NCBI GenBank assembly: GCA_964572845.1
Contig: CAZNFX010000003.1
Coordinates: 233,904 to 297,903 of the forward strand
Reading direction: 5' to 3'
Source of the DNA: Bin55 sp964572845
GTDB lineage: Bacteria > Pseudomonadota > Gammaproteobacteria > Pseudomonadales > Azotimanducaceae
Length of the DNA: 64,000 nt
Position 1 is the first letter of the stretch. Each line of letters starts with the position of its first letter. Below, piece by piece: positions 37,403 to 45,394 of this stretch. The notes below the pieces were generated by a model. The model was given only the letters and a program-made list of their open reading frames with translations. It did not search any database and was not told the DNA's origin. A program made the position numbers and the translations under genes.

Positions 37403-39037
37403 TTAGCCGCCCTCTTGCTCATCTTTCAAGAGTTCATCGTTCGGATCAAGCCTCGGCTTGATCCGACTGAGTGCTTCAGACGCGTTTTCAGCTTGGCTTG
37501 GCGGCAGGCCTTTAGAGAGAGCGCTCTTGTAGCTGGCATATGCTCGACGGTCCTGACCCAACGCTTCGTATGTACGCGCCAAGTCGAAACGAACAGCCGC
37601 GTCCAATCGGGGATCTCCATTGAATGCGGCGGCCAAAAAATAACGTTGTGCGTTCGTGGCATCATTTCTTGCCAAGTACCGGTCCCCTATTGTCATCTGC
37701 AACTGTTGGCGAATTGCAGGCGACTCAGATCTGGCAACGTAGGTTAGAGCTTTCTCGCCCAAGGCAATGATGAGATCCGCAAACTTGTCTCTAGCTTCCT
37801 CCGAGCTCAGCAACTGCCCCACAAAACCCAAAAGGTAGTTGAACTTCCTGCGCTCCGGTTGTATATCGAGTCCAAAGTCCACGGCAGCTATCTGTCTCTC
37901 TACAGTGGCTCCGCTCTCCCTGCCCAATGCAAACAATTCCGACACGGCTTCCTCTACATTACGGTCCGTTGGATTATCCCGCAGATAACGAAAGAGCTCG
38001 TCTTCGTCCTTTTCTGCAATCGCCATGTAGAACTGATGGTCCGCCTCCGAGTAGTTGCTATTCAACGTACGAGAGACGCCTGCAAACCCTTGAGCGGGAT
38101 CCAAAACAATGCGGTAGCCCGAGAGTATGCTTAAACCTGAAACGAAGAGAACGTCAGAACTGGGCTGGTCCGGTTGCCGAGCTGCAAATTCTTCGGGAAA
38201 GGTCTGTCCGGATTCCTGCATTTGCTGTCGCACTTGGCGCTCTGCCTCTTTGGCGGCTGCGTAAGCGTCCCACCATCGCATGTAGAGATCCTGTGGATAG
38301 AACGCAGCCATGTCCGAAATTTTCACTTGCTGGTTCGAACCAAAGTAGGCTTCGTCAACAATCCCTCTTTCGCGATCGTCAAGTAATTCGCGATTAAGTA
38401 CCGTGTGGTAGCCGCTTGTGCTCACTTTCATGAACGCTCGCTGTCCACCGTTGTAGTTCACAGGAACAAAGACAGAGTCGCCAATGACTTCAACTCCCTC
38501 TACGAACACATCAGAACCCACAAGCACATCCGACGCCACCAGTTCGTTTTCGGGATGCAACTCGAAGAATTTGTCTTGGATGTCAAGCGTCATGCCGTAC
38601 TTTCTAAGAACCGGCCATCCTAGTATCGCGCTGACATCGATCTGTTCAAGCTCCATGTCAAAGCGAGCCGTCAACTCTCCGGTAACGCCCCCTTGGTCCG
38701 GACGTATTTCCGACCGTGGCACTTCCAAGCGAAAGCTCTCATTCAAAATCTTGAGCGTGGTCTCTCCCTCTCCGTAGCCAATTCCGCCTATCACATTGGG
38801 ATGGATCATTAGTCCGACTGGAGATGCATAGTCAATTACGACATGCGTGTCCTTGTAAAACACCTGAGTCGCCATCTCGACCCGTGCCAAGATCTTGTCG
38901 CCGAGAATGCGGATGGCCAATTTGCCGCCCTGGGAATCCGCGGCTTCGTCTTGTTGCGCGACATTGCTAGCGATGGGCAACATTAGTACAAGCGATGCCA
39001 AGGCTACGAAAATTCTGCGGTTCTTGCTAGAACTCAT
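37403..39037 (-). CDS. Exported pseudo-retropepsin/TPR protein, paralogue 2
   Basis: A 544-residue paralogue of its neighbours. Signal peptide is RRIFVALASLVLMLPIASNV. Lobe 1 has VVIDYASPVGLM, where the catalytic position is D-Y-A-S, and closes with ILGWPVLRKYGMTLDIQ; lobe 2 has FMKVSTSGYHTVLN (S-T-S in place of D-T-G) and closes with VSGLSILSGYRIVLDPAQG. A TPR-like C-terminal domain (GDRYLARNDATNAQRYFLAA) and the tail EQEGG follow. ATG 39037 was chosen because the frame upstream (to 39136) overlaps paralogue 3 and would precede the signal peptide. Gaps of 52 and 87 bases to the flanking paralogues fit one transcript. Confidence 0.75.
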   Translation of the reverse strand: MSSSKNRRIFVALASLVLMLPIASNVAQQDEAADSQGGKLAIRILGDKILARVEMATQVFYKDTHVVIDYASPVGLMIHPNVIGGIGYGEGETTLKILNESFRLEVPRSEIRPDQGGVTGELTARFDMELEQIDVSAILGWPVLRKYGMTLDIQDKFFELHPENELVASDVLVGSDVFVEGVEVIGDSVFVPVNYNGGQRAFMKVSTSGYHTVLNRELLDDRERGIVDEAYFGSNQQVKISDMAAFYPQDLYMRWWDAYAAAKEAERQVRQQMQESGQTFPEEFAARQPDQPSSDVLFVSGLSILSGYRIVLDPAQGFAGVSRTLNSNYSEADHQFYMAIAEKDEDELFRYLRDNPTDRNVEEAVSELFALGRESGATVERQIAAVDFGLDIQPERRKFNYLLGFVGQLLSSEEARDKFADLIIALGEKALTYVARSESPAIRQQLQMTIGDRYLARNDATNAQRYFLAAAFNGDPRLDAAVRFDLARTYEALGQDRRAYASYKSALSKGLPPSQAENASEALSRIKPRLDPNDELLKDEQEGG

Positions 39038-39089
39038 CAAGATGCCTGCAAAGATCCTTTGGCGCACGTTGGTGTTCAACGGGCCCGAG

Positions 39090-40745
39090 CTAGCCGCCTT
39101 CCGAATCGTCGAGCAGAATTTCGTCGTTTGGGTCAAGTCTCGGTCGAATCCTAGTCATAGCTTCGTTTGCATTCTCGGCCCGGTCTGGCGGCAATCCTTG
39201 GGAAAGTGCTCGCTTGTAATTGACATATGCGCGTCGGTCGCGACCCAAGGCCTCATATGCCCTGCCAAGGTCATATCGGGATAGAGCCTCGAGGTCCGGA
39301 TCACTGTTAAAAGCCGCAGAGAGGAAATACTGCCAAGCTTTCTCGGCATCATTGCGCGCTAGGTAGCGATCACCTAGCAACATCTGAACTTGCTGCCGAA
39401 ACTTGGGAGACTCTGAACGTGAGACGAATTCCATAGCCTTTTCGCCAACCGCGATAAGCAAGTCCGCGTGTTGGTCCATGGACTCCTGAGACGCTGCCAA
39501 CTGAAACACAAAGTTGGTCACGTAGATGAACTGTCGGCGCTCCGATGCTGCATCGATACCGTATTGAATTGCAGCAAGTTGCCGTTCGGCGGGTGCACCA
39601 CTCTCGAGTCCAAGATCAAAAATGTCGCTTACCGCCTCTTCGACATTTCGATCTGTAGGAAATGCCTCGAGGTACTCAAACAACTTCTCTTCATCCTTCT
39701 TTGCAGCTGCCATGTAGAACTGATGATCGGCCTCCGAGTAGTTGCTGTTTAAAGTTCGTGAAAGCCCGATGAATCCTTGGTTTTGATCCAGGACGATCCT
39801 ATAGCCCGAAAGAACGCTCAAACCCGCTACGAACAATACGTCGGAACTGGGTTGATCAGGCTGCTGAACTGCAAACTCTTCTGGAAATGTTTGACCGTTC
39901 GCTTGCATCTGTTCGCGTATTTGCTTTTCGGTTTCCTTCGCAGCGGCGTACTCGTCCCACCATTGTTGGTAGAGGTCCTTGGGATAGAAGGCTGCCATGT
40001 CGGACAACTTCATCGCCTGATCGTTTCCAAAGAACGCTTCATCCACCACGCCGGCTTCCCGGTTATCCAGCAGTTCTCTATTCAGCACTGTGTGATAACC
40101 CGCCGTCTTCATCTTCATGAAGCCCCGCTGGCCGCCGTTGTAATTCACAGGAATGAAGACGGAGCCGCCAACGATTTCCACGCCTTGGACGAACTTGTGC
40201 GATCCTGCTTGCACTTCGGCTGAAGAAAGTTCGCCGTCTGGATGCAAAACGAGAGTTCCTTCCTGGATGTCGAGAGTCATTCCAAATTCTCTCAACGCAG
40301 GCCACCCGATGATGGCGACTATGTCGATGTTTTCGAGTTCCTGATCGTACCGGCTTGTAATCTCGGTGGTCGTTTGCGGCTGCCCGAGATTTCGTTCGTC
40401 AAAAATTCCAGATTGAGGAATCTCCATGCGAAAGTTGTCGTTGAGCACTTTTAGTGTGGTTTCCCCTTCCCCAAATCGAAGATCTCTGATCACGGGAAAA
40501 TTGAATGCCATGTGAAATGGCATGTCGAAGTCAATGATGACATGGGTGTCCTTGACCCACACCTGCGTCTGCAGTTCCACGCGAGCAAGGATTCGATCAC
40601 CAATAACCTTGATTTCCAGAGGGCCGCCCATGGTGACCCCGGTCCCTTCTTGCTGAGCAAGACTTGTTACCGACCCAATAGCCAACACTAGGGATGCGAC
40701 TAGAACAAAGGTTTGTCTACCTTTTAGCAACAATCTATTCAGCAT
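39090..40745 (-). CDS. Exported pseudo-retropepsin/TPR protein, paralogue 3 (first of the locus)
   Basis: A 551-residue paralogue and the promoter-proximal gene of the locus. Signal peptide is TFVLVASLVLAIGSVTSLAQ. Lobe 1 shows VIIDFDMPFHMA (D-F-D-M at the catalytic site) and IIGWPALREFGMTLDIQEG; lobe 2 shows FMKMKTAGYHTVLN (K-T-A) and VAGLSVLSGYRIVLDQNQG. All three paralogues keep Gly-Tyr-His-Thr-Val-Leu-Asn in lobe 2, which suggests a conserved binding role rather than decay. The C-terminal TPR-like domain and the tail DSEGG are conserved. ATG 40745 is preceded by GGAGG eleven bases upstream; the longer frame to 40868 adds 41 residues before the signal peptide and is unlikely. Confidence 0.75.
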   Translation of the reverse strand: MLNRLLLKGRQTFVLVASLVLAIGSVTSLAQQEGTGVTMGGPLEIKVIGDRILARVELQTQVWVKDTHVIIDFDMPFHMAFNFPVIRDLRFGEGETTLKVLNDNFRMEIPQSGIFDERNLGQPQTTTEITSRYDQELENIDIVAIIGWPALREFGMTLDIQEGTLVLHPDGELSSAEVQAGSHKFVQGVEIVGGSVFIPVNYNGGQRGFMKMKTAGYHTVLNRELLDNREAGVVDEAFFGNDQAMKLSDMAAFYPKDLYQQWWDEYAAAKETEKQIREQMQANGQTFPEEFAVQQPDQPSSDVLFVAGLSVLSGYRIVLDQNQGFIGLSRTLNSNYSEADHQFYMAAAKKDEEKLFEYLEAFPTDRNVEEAVSDIFDLGLESGAPAERQLAAIQYGIDAASERRQFIYVTNFVFQLAASQESMDQHADLLIAVGEKAMEFVSRSESPKFRQQVQMLLGDRYLARNDAEKAWQYFLSAAFNSDPDLEALSRYDLGRAYEALGRDRRAYVNYKRALSQGLPPDRAENANEAMTRIRPRLDPNDEILLDDSEGG

Positions 40746-41069
40746 GTTCTTTGCTTCCTCCAACGCCGACTCGTGTGTAGATGCTCTGAGTTTAGCGTCC
40801 ATACAGCTAACTAGGTGAACACATAGTCGTCCGATGAAATCAGGCAGGAAATCACCCAAATTACACAATCATCGAGTGTGTACGGCGCCAATGCGCCCGG
40901 GTTCAACGAACACGATCTGTGTGTGCACAATTCCGCCAAGTTTACTACAGGATGCATCACAGCTACGCTCGGTTACAGTGGCAGAAACCGCATCTGCACT
41001 TCGCTCCAATCACGAATGCGACTCATCATTAGGTGAATCCTCCGACCGAGGCTAGTTATGAACGTTGCA
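40746..41069. other. Upstream region of the MoxR/VWA locus
   Basis: A 324-base stretch without a credible gene. It must hold the promoter for the minus-strand locus starting at 40745 and receives the end of the isomerase gene at 41070. I could not pick a convincing -35/-10 pair, nor a clear terminator. Confidence 0.5.
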
Positions 41070-41837
41070 TTAGAGTGTTCCCGTAGCCAAACCATTGCCT
41101 ATCAGGTACTTGTAGCTCTCTTCCACTGCTTGGAACATGTCCGTGTCGCAACTGTCAAGTTCGACAATCAACCACTCCAAGACATTGCTATCCGCTGCTC
41201 GTATTACATCTGCAATGTTCATATTGCCCTGACCAACGGCTACATGTGCCTCATTGCGCAGCAGCGGGCCATCTTTAATGTGCAGCAATGGTGCACGATG
41301 GCGCACTCTCTCAACTTCCGCGGCTGGATCACGCTCGCCAAAGTTGGCTGCCCAATAGGTGTCCACCTCGAAGAGCACTTCAGGGCATTGCTGTTGCATA
41401 GTGTGGTACGGAATTTCACCGTTCACAGGAACAAACTCAAACCAATGGTTGTGCAGGAAGAGTTCGATGTCGGAAGTCTTCAGGATCTCAACAAGCCCGT
41501 TGACGGAATCTACAGTGCGTTTGATTGCGTCGGTGCTCTCGAAATCCTGAGGTCCAAATCCCCCCGCAGCACGCGACAACCCAAGAGATTTCACGATGTC
41601 GATTACTTCGCTTGCATCGGTGCGATTTGCCCAGGGGTAGTGACTGGAGGAGACTTGCATGCCCAAATCGCTGACTAGCTTTGCAAATTCCTTTGGGCTC
41701 TTGTCGAACAAGTGAAACGGCTCGACACCCTGGTACCCAATTGCTGCAACGCGTTCGAGTACAGCTTCGAAGTTGCTCGACGACTCCTCACGCAAGGAAT
41801 AGAGTTGCACAGAGATTGGTTTGGGAGTCACATCCAT
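41070..41837 (-). CDS. Sugar phosphate isomerase/epimerase (TIM barrel)
   Basis: A 255-residue xylose-isomerase-like TIM-barrel protein. The strand-1 start ISVQLYSLREE, the metal-site segments SSSHYPWA, LFLHNHWFEF, VLFEVDTYWA and HIKDGPL, and the final WLIVELDSC supply the usual His/Glu/Asp ligands. Such enzymes act on sugars, cyclitols or their keto derivatives. It is divergent from the Gfo/Idh/MocA and second isomerase genes, so the three may form one catabolic module. The substrate is not recognisable. Confidence 0.85.
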   Translation of the reverse strand: MDVTPKPISVQLYSLREESSSNFEAVLERVAAIGYQGVEPFHLFDKSPKEFAKLVSDLGMQVSSSHYPWANRTDASEVIDIVKSLGLSRAAGGFGPQDFESTDAIKRTVDSVNGLVEILKTSDIELFLHNHWFEFVPVNGEIPYHTMQQQCPEVLFEVDTYWAANFGERDPAAEVERVRHRAPLLHIKDGPLLRNEAHVAVGQGNMNIADVIRAADSNVLEWLIVELDSCDTDMFQAVEESYKYLIGNGLATGTL

Positions 41838-42072
41838 GACTGATCACCTTGATTGCCGAACCGCAAGATCATAAGACACTTGCTCTCAGCCCCGAAGTAG
41901 CACGCACAATGCGCAGACATCGATAGCAAAGCGAGCTTCTTTCGTTCTTGGCTCAAGTCCAAAGAGGCTGGTGCAAACCATGAAGTGTTTCGAGATTGAT
42001 CGATGCCAGGCGTTCAACGCGTCCTCTTTCAGTAGCATTCCTATTCAAGCTCGTCCTTAGCAAGTGAACACA

Positions 42073-43230
42073 ATGAAATTACGAATGGGAATGGTCGGCG
42101 GCGGGGAAGGTTCGTTCATCGGAACCGTACACAGAATGGCAGCCGAGCTGGACGGCGCGATCCAATTGTCCGCCGGTGCGTTTTCCAGCGATGAGAAGCG
42201 CTCAATTCGCTCTGGAAAAGAAATGTACGGACTCGATCCCGATCGCATCTACAAGGATTTCGATGAAATGTTCCGCAAGGAATCAGAGTTGCCTGAAGAT
42301 CAGCGCATTGACTTTGTGTCCGTAGTTACACCCAATCATCTTCATCATCCCGTAGCGTCGTTGGCACTAGAGTCAGGATTTCACGTGGTGTGCGACAAGC
42401 CAGCAGCCTTTACGCTCGAAGAAGCGCTTGACTTGAGACAAAGGATCGACCACGCGAACCGATTCTTTGCATTGACACACAACTATACGGGCTATCCCAT
42501 GATCCGGGAGGCCCGGCATCTGGTCCAGACCGGTGCACTAGGAGCTTTACGTCGTGTGAATGTCGAGTACATTCAAGGGTGGCTAGCCGACCGGCAGGAA
42601 GTTCTTGGGAACAAGCAGGCAGAATGGCGGACGGATCCTGATCGTTCTGGAGCAGCAGGATGCATGGGCGACATCGGTACGCATGGTTTCCAACTTGCAG
42701 AGTTTGTTACAAATCAGAAGGTGGATTGGCTCAGTGCGGATTTGTCCGCATTCGTTCCTGGACGCAAGCTTGACGACGATGGCAACATCCTGCTTAGATT
42801 CGTCGATGGGGCCAAGGGTGTTCTCTGTGCCAGTCAGATCGCCACTGGTGTTGAGAACAACCTGACTCTAAGAATTTACGGTGAGTTGGGAGGTGTGGAG
42901 TGGTCGCAGATGGAACCCAACTCCCTGGTGGTTAGATGGCACGACCGGCCCTTTGAAATAAGAAGAACCGGTGGTCCTGGAGTGCATGGACCAACATCTG
43001 CAGCAACTCGCTTGCCCGCAGGGCATCCAGAGGGATTTCTTGAAGCTTTTGCGTTACTGTATAGAAACTTCGCTCATGCGGTCAGACAAAATGCATCGGG
43101 ACAAGAGATTCGGAATTGCGACCAAGACTTTCCAACCATCGATGACGGAGTTCGAGGCATGGCGTTCATAGAAGCTGCCGTTCAAAGCTCGCGGCAGAAT
43201 TCCCAATGGGTAAGACTTACGACGGAGTGA
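42073..43230 (+). CDS. Gfo/Idh/MocA-family oxidoreductase
   Basis: A 385-residue NAD(P)-dependent dehydrogenase. The N-terminal Rossmann domain begins MGMVGGGEGSFIGTVHR; the EKP-like signature appears as CDKPAAFTLEEA near residue 112, and the catalytic-domain helix contains GDIGTHGFQL with the conserved Asp and His. Members oxidise sugars or inositols or catalyse related redox steps. ATG 42073 was chosen over GTG 42064; no strong Shine-Dalgarno precedes either. The next gene starts five bases after the stop, indicating an operon with a second isomerase. Confidence 0.88.
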   Translation: MKLRMGMVGGGEGSFIGTVHRMAAELDGAIQLSAGAFSSDEKRSIRSGKEMYGLDPDRIYKDFDEMFRKESELPEDQRIDFVSVVTPNHLHHPVASLALESGFHVVCDKPAAFTLEEALDLRQRIDHANRFFALTHNYTGYPMIREARHLVQTGALGALRRVNVEYIQGWLADRQEVLGNKQAEWRTDPDRSGAAGCMGDIGTHGFQLAEFVTNQKVDWLSADLSAFVPGRKLDDDGNILLRFVDGAKGVLCASQIATGVENNLTLRIYGELGGVEWSQMEPNSLVVRWHDRPFEIRRTGGPGVHGPTSAATRLPAGHPEGFLEAFALLYRNFAHAVRQNASGQEIRNCDQDFPTIDDGVRGMAFIEAAVQSSRQNSQWVRLTTE

Positions 43231-43235
43231 AACAA

Positions 43236-44291
43236 ATGAAGACGTTGAAGGGACCCGCGATTTTTCTCGCTCAATTCATTGACGATTCTGAGCCGTTTGA
43301 CAGCATCGAATCGATGGCCAAGTGGGCAGCCGATTTGGGCTTTGTCGGAATTCAGGTTCCTATTGGAAACCCAAAGTTCATCGATGTCAGACAAGCAGCT
43401 GAGAGCAAGACCTATTGCGACGACCTTTCAGGTAGAGTTCAGGAGTGCGGTGTCGAAATCTCTGAACTATCTACGCACCTAGAAGGGCAGCTCGTCGCTG
43501 TTCATCCTGCCTACGACGAGCTCTTCGATGGATTCGCTCCGGAGTCAGTTCGCGGCAATCCTGAGGCGCGAACTGAATGGGCGATTGAACAGGTAAAGCT
43601 GGCAGCTCACGCAAGCCGAAATCTGGGCCTCGACGCTCACGCCACGTTCTCTGGTTCGTTTTTGTGGCCGATGGTGTATCCGTGGCCACAGAGGCCAGAT
43701 GGCTTAGTCGCGGAGGGGTTTCAGGAATTGGGCAGGAGATGGCAACCCATTCTTGACGAATTCGAACAATGGGGAGTCGATTGCTGCTACGAGATTCATC
43801 CAGGCGAAGATCTTCACGATGGTGTGACGTTCGAGAGGTTCCTTGAAGAAGTCGGCAATCATGCCCGTGCCAACATTCTTTACGACCCGAGCCACTATGT
43901 GCTCCAGCAGTTGGACTACCTATCGTTTATCGATATCTACCAGGAGCGCATCAAGATGTTCCATGTAAAGGATGCAGAGTTCAATCCCACTGGCCGACAG
44001 GGTGTCTACGGCGGCTATCAGGACTGGCTGGATCGATCAGGGCGATTTCGCTCCCTAGGCGATGGTCAAATCGATTTTGGGTCCATATTCTCAAAGCTTG
44101 CGGCATACGACTTCGAAGGGTGGGCTGTCCTTGAATGGGAGTGCTGCCTCAAGCATCAAGAGGATGGAGCTAGGGAGGGAGCAACATTCATACGGGATCA
44201 CATTATTCGTGTTACAGACAAAGCATTTGACGAGTTTGTCTCAGTTGAGACAGATCAGAAGATGGTTCGTCGTGTGTTAGGGTTGTCCTAA
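43236..44291 (+). CDS. Sugar phosphate isomerase/epimerase (TIM barrel), second copy
   Basis: A 351-residue isomerase-like TIM barrel, longer than the one at 41070. Metal-site segments are LDAHATFSGS, CCYEIHPGEDLHDG, NILYDPSHYVLQQ and MFHVKDAEF, and the closing strand reads WAVLEWECC. This pattern is common in proteins paired with Gfo/Idh/MocA dehydrogenases. ATG 43236 has GGAG nine bases upstream; the longer frame from 43206 overlaps the preceding gene. The pair presumably converts a keto-sugar or keto-cyclitol made by the dehydrogenase. Confidence 0.87.
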   Translation: MKTLKGPAIFLAQFIDDSEPFDSIESMAKWAADLGFVGIQVPIGNPKFIDVRQAAESKTYCDDLSGRVQECGVEISELSTHLEGQLVAVHPAYDELFDGFAPESVRGNPEARTEWAIEQVKLAAHASRNLGLDAHATFSGSFLWPMVYPWPQRPDGLVAEGFQELGRRWQPILDEFEQWGVDCCYEIHPGEDLHDGVTFERFLEEVGNHARANILYDPSHYVLQQLDYLSFIDIYQERIKMFHVKDAEFNPTGRQGVYGGYQDWLDRSGRFRSLGDGQIDFGSIFSKLAAYDFEGWAVLEWECCLKHQEDGAREGATFIRDHIIRVTDKAFDEFVSVETDQKMVRRVLGLS

Positions 44292-44456
44292 CTCACATAG
44301 GCCCCCTGATTCCTACAGTCGAACAGCAAGCTGGTCGATGGGCCGTTCGAGCGTTTCCTTTATATAGGTCACATTTGTCATGACGCACGAGTAGCCGAGT
44401 CTGTCTTTGTGTGCAAATCCATTCAATTCCTTCAATGTCTCGGCGACCAATAAAAT

Positions 44457-45374
44457 GTGCGTCGTGAACAGGAACATCTCTTGAACGAGTCTGCCCGTCA
44501 ATCTGGGTTGATTACCGACTTGCTAGACATGACCAAGCCAAGGGTCGTGTTATTGATGCTCGTCTGCGCCTTAGTGGGTATGTTGCTGTCTGTGAGGGGT
44601 TCGATCTCCATCACGCTCGTGATCTACGGACTTCTCGGCATAGCACTAGTTGCAGGCAGCGCAGCGGTACTGAACCATGTGGTGGATGCGGAGTGGGACC
44701 GCAGAATGGCCCGCACCCAAAACAGACCAATTGCCACAGGGCGTATTCGACCTCTTCACGGACTACTCTTCTCGGCGGGTCTTGGTCTAGCAGGGGCGTC
44801 GATCCTATTCATTCTTGTGAATCCGCTTGCCGCATGGCTAAATCTCGCGTCGTGGTTGGGTTACGGAGTCTTCTACTCGCTTTTCCTAAAGCACACGACT
44901 TCACAAAACATCGTCATCGGCGGGCTGTTCGGTGCTGCTCCTCCACTACTCGGATGGGTAGCCATTACCAATTCCATCGAGCCTGGCGCGTTGGTTCTCG
45001 TGCTCATAATCTTCATGTGGACACCGCCTCACTTTTGGGCATTGGCCATTGACCGAATCGACGACTACGAGTCAGCAGGCATACCCATGCTTCCACTTAC
45101 CCACGGAGATAGGTATACCCGCTGGTGGATTCTCATCTACACCGTACTGCTGTTCATATCGACACTGCTACCTTTCATGATTGGCATGAGTGGATGGGTC
45201 TATCTGGGTACTGCCATACTTCTGGGAGTTGTGTATCTTGGCTACTCTGTGGCGATGCTACTTGTGGAAGACCCCAAACTGCCGCTTCGGTCGTTCAAGT
45301 ACTCGATCTTGTATCTCACAGTGCTCTTTGCCGGGTTGCTAGCTGACCACTATGCACTTGGTATTGCGTCATAG
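44457..45374 (+). CDS. ctaB: Protoheme IX farnesyltransferase (heme O synthase)
   Basis: A 305-residue UbiA-family prenyltransferase with about nine TM helices that farnesylates heme B to heme O. The first Asp-rich motif is in LNHVVDAEWDRRMARTQNRP near residue 75 and the second in LAIDRIDDYESAGIPMLPL near 200; TKPRVVLLMLV at the start is also typical. GTG 44457 is the chosen start. No cytochrome oxidase genes are visible nearby, although ctaB normally sits in such a cluster; here it is followed 20 bases later by a sulfatase-fold gene. Confidence 0.93.
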   Translation: MRREQEHLLNESARQSGLITDLLDMTKPRVVLLMLVCALVGMLLSVRGSISITLVIYGLLGIALVAGSAAVLNHVVDAEWDRRMARTQNRPIATGRIRPLHGLLFSAGLGLAGASILFILVNPLAAWLNLASWLGYGVFYSLFLKHTTSQNIVIGGLFGAAPPLLGWVAITNSIEPGALVLVLIIFMWTPPHFWALAIDRIDDYESAGIPMLPLTHGDRYTRWWILIYTVLLFISTLLPFMIGMSGWVYLGTAILLGVVYLGYSVAMLLVEDPKLPLRSFKYSILYLTVLFAGLLADHYALGIAS

Positions 45375-45394
45375 TCTGCAGCGCCACGCTCACG

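Noticed and set aside
35645..40745. Reading the three paralogues as active aspartic proteases
   Set aside because: None has a D-T-G or D-S-G triad in either lobe, so activity cannot be claimed.
44313..44501. 62-codon minus-strand frame between the isomerase and ctaB
   Set aside because: It overlaps the ctaB start, has no ribosome-binding site or recognisable family, and is likely chance.
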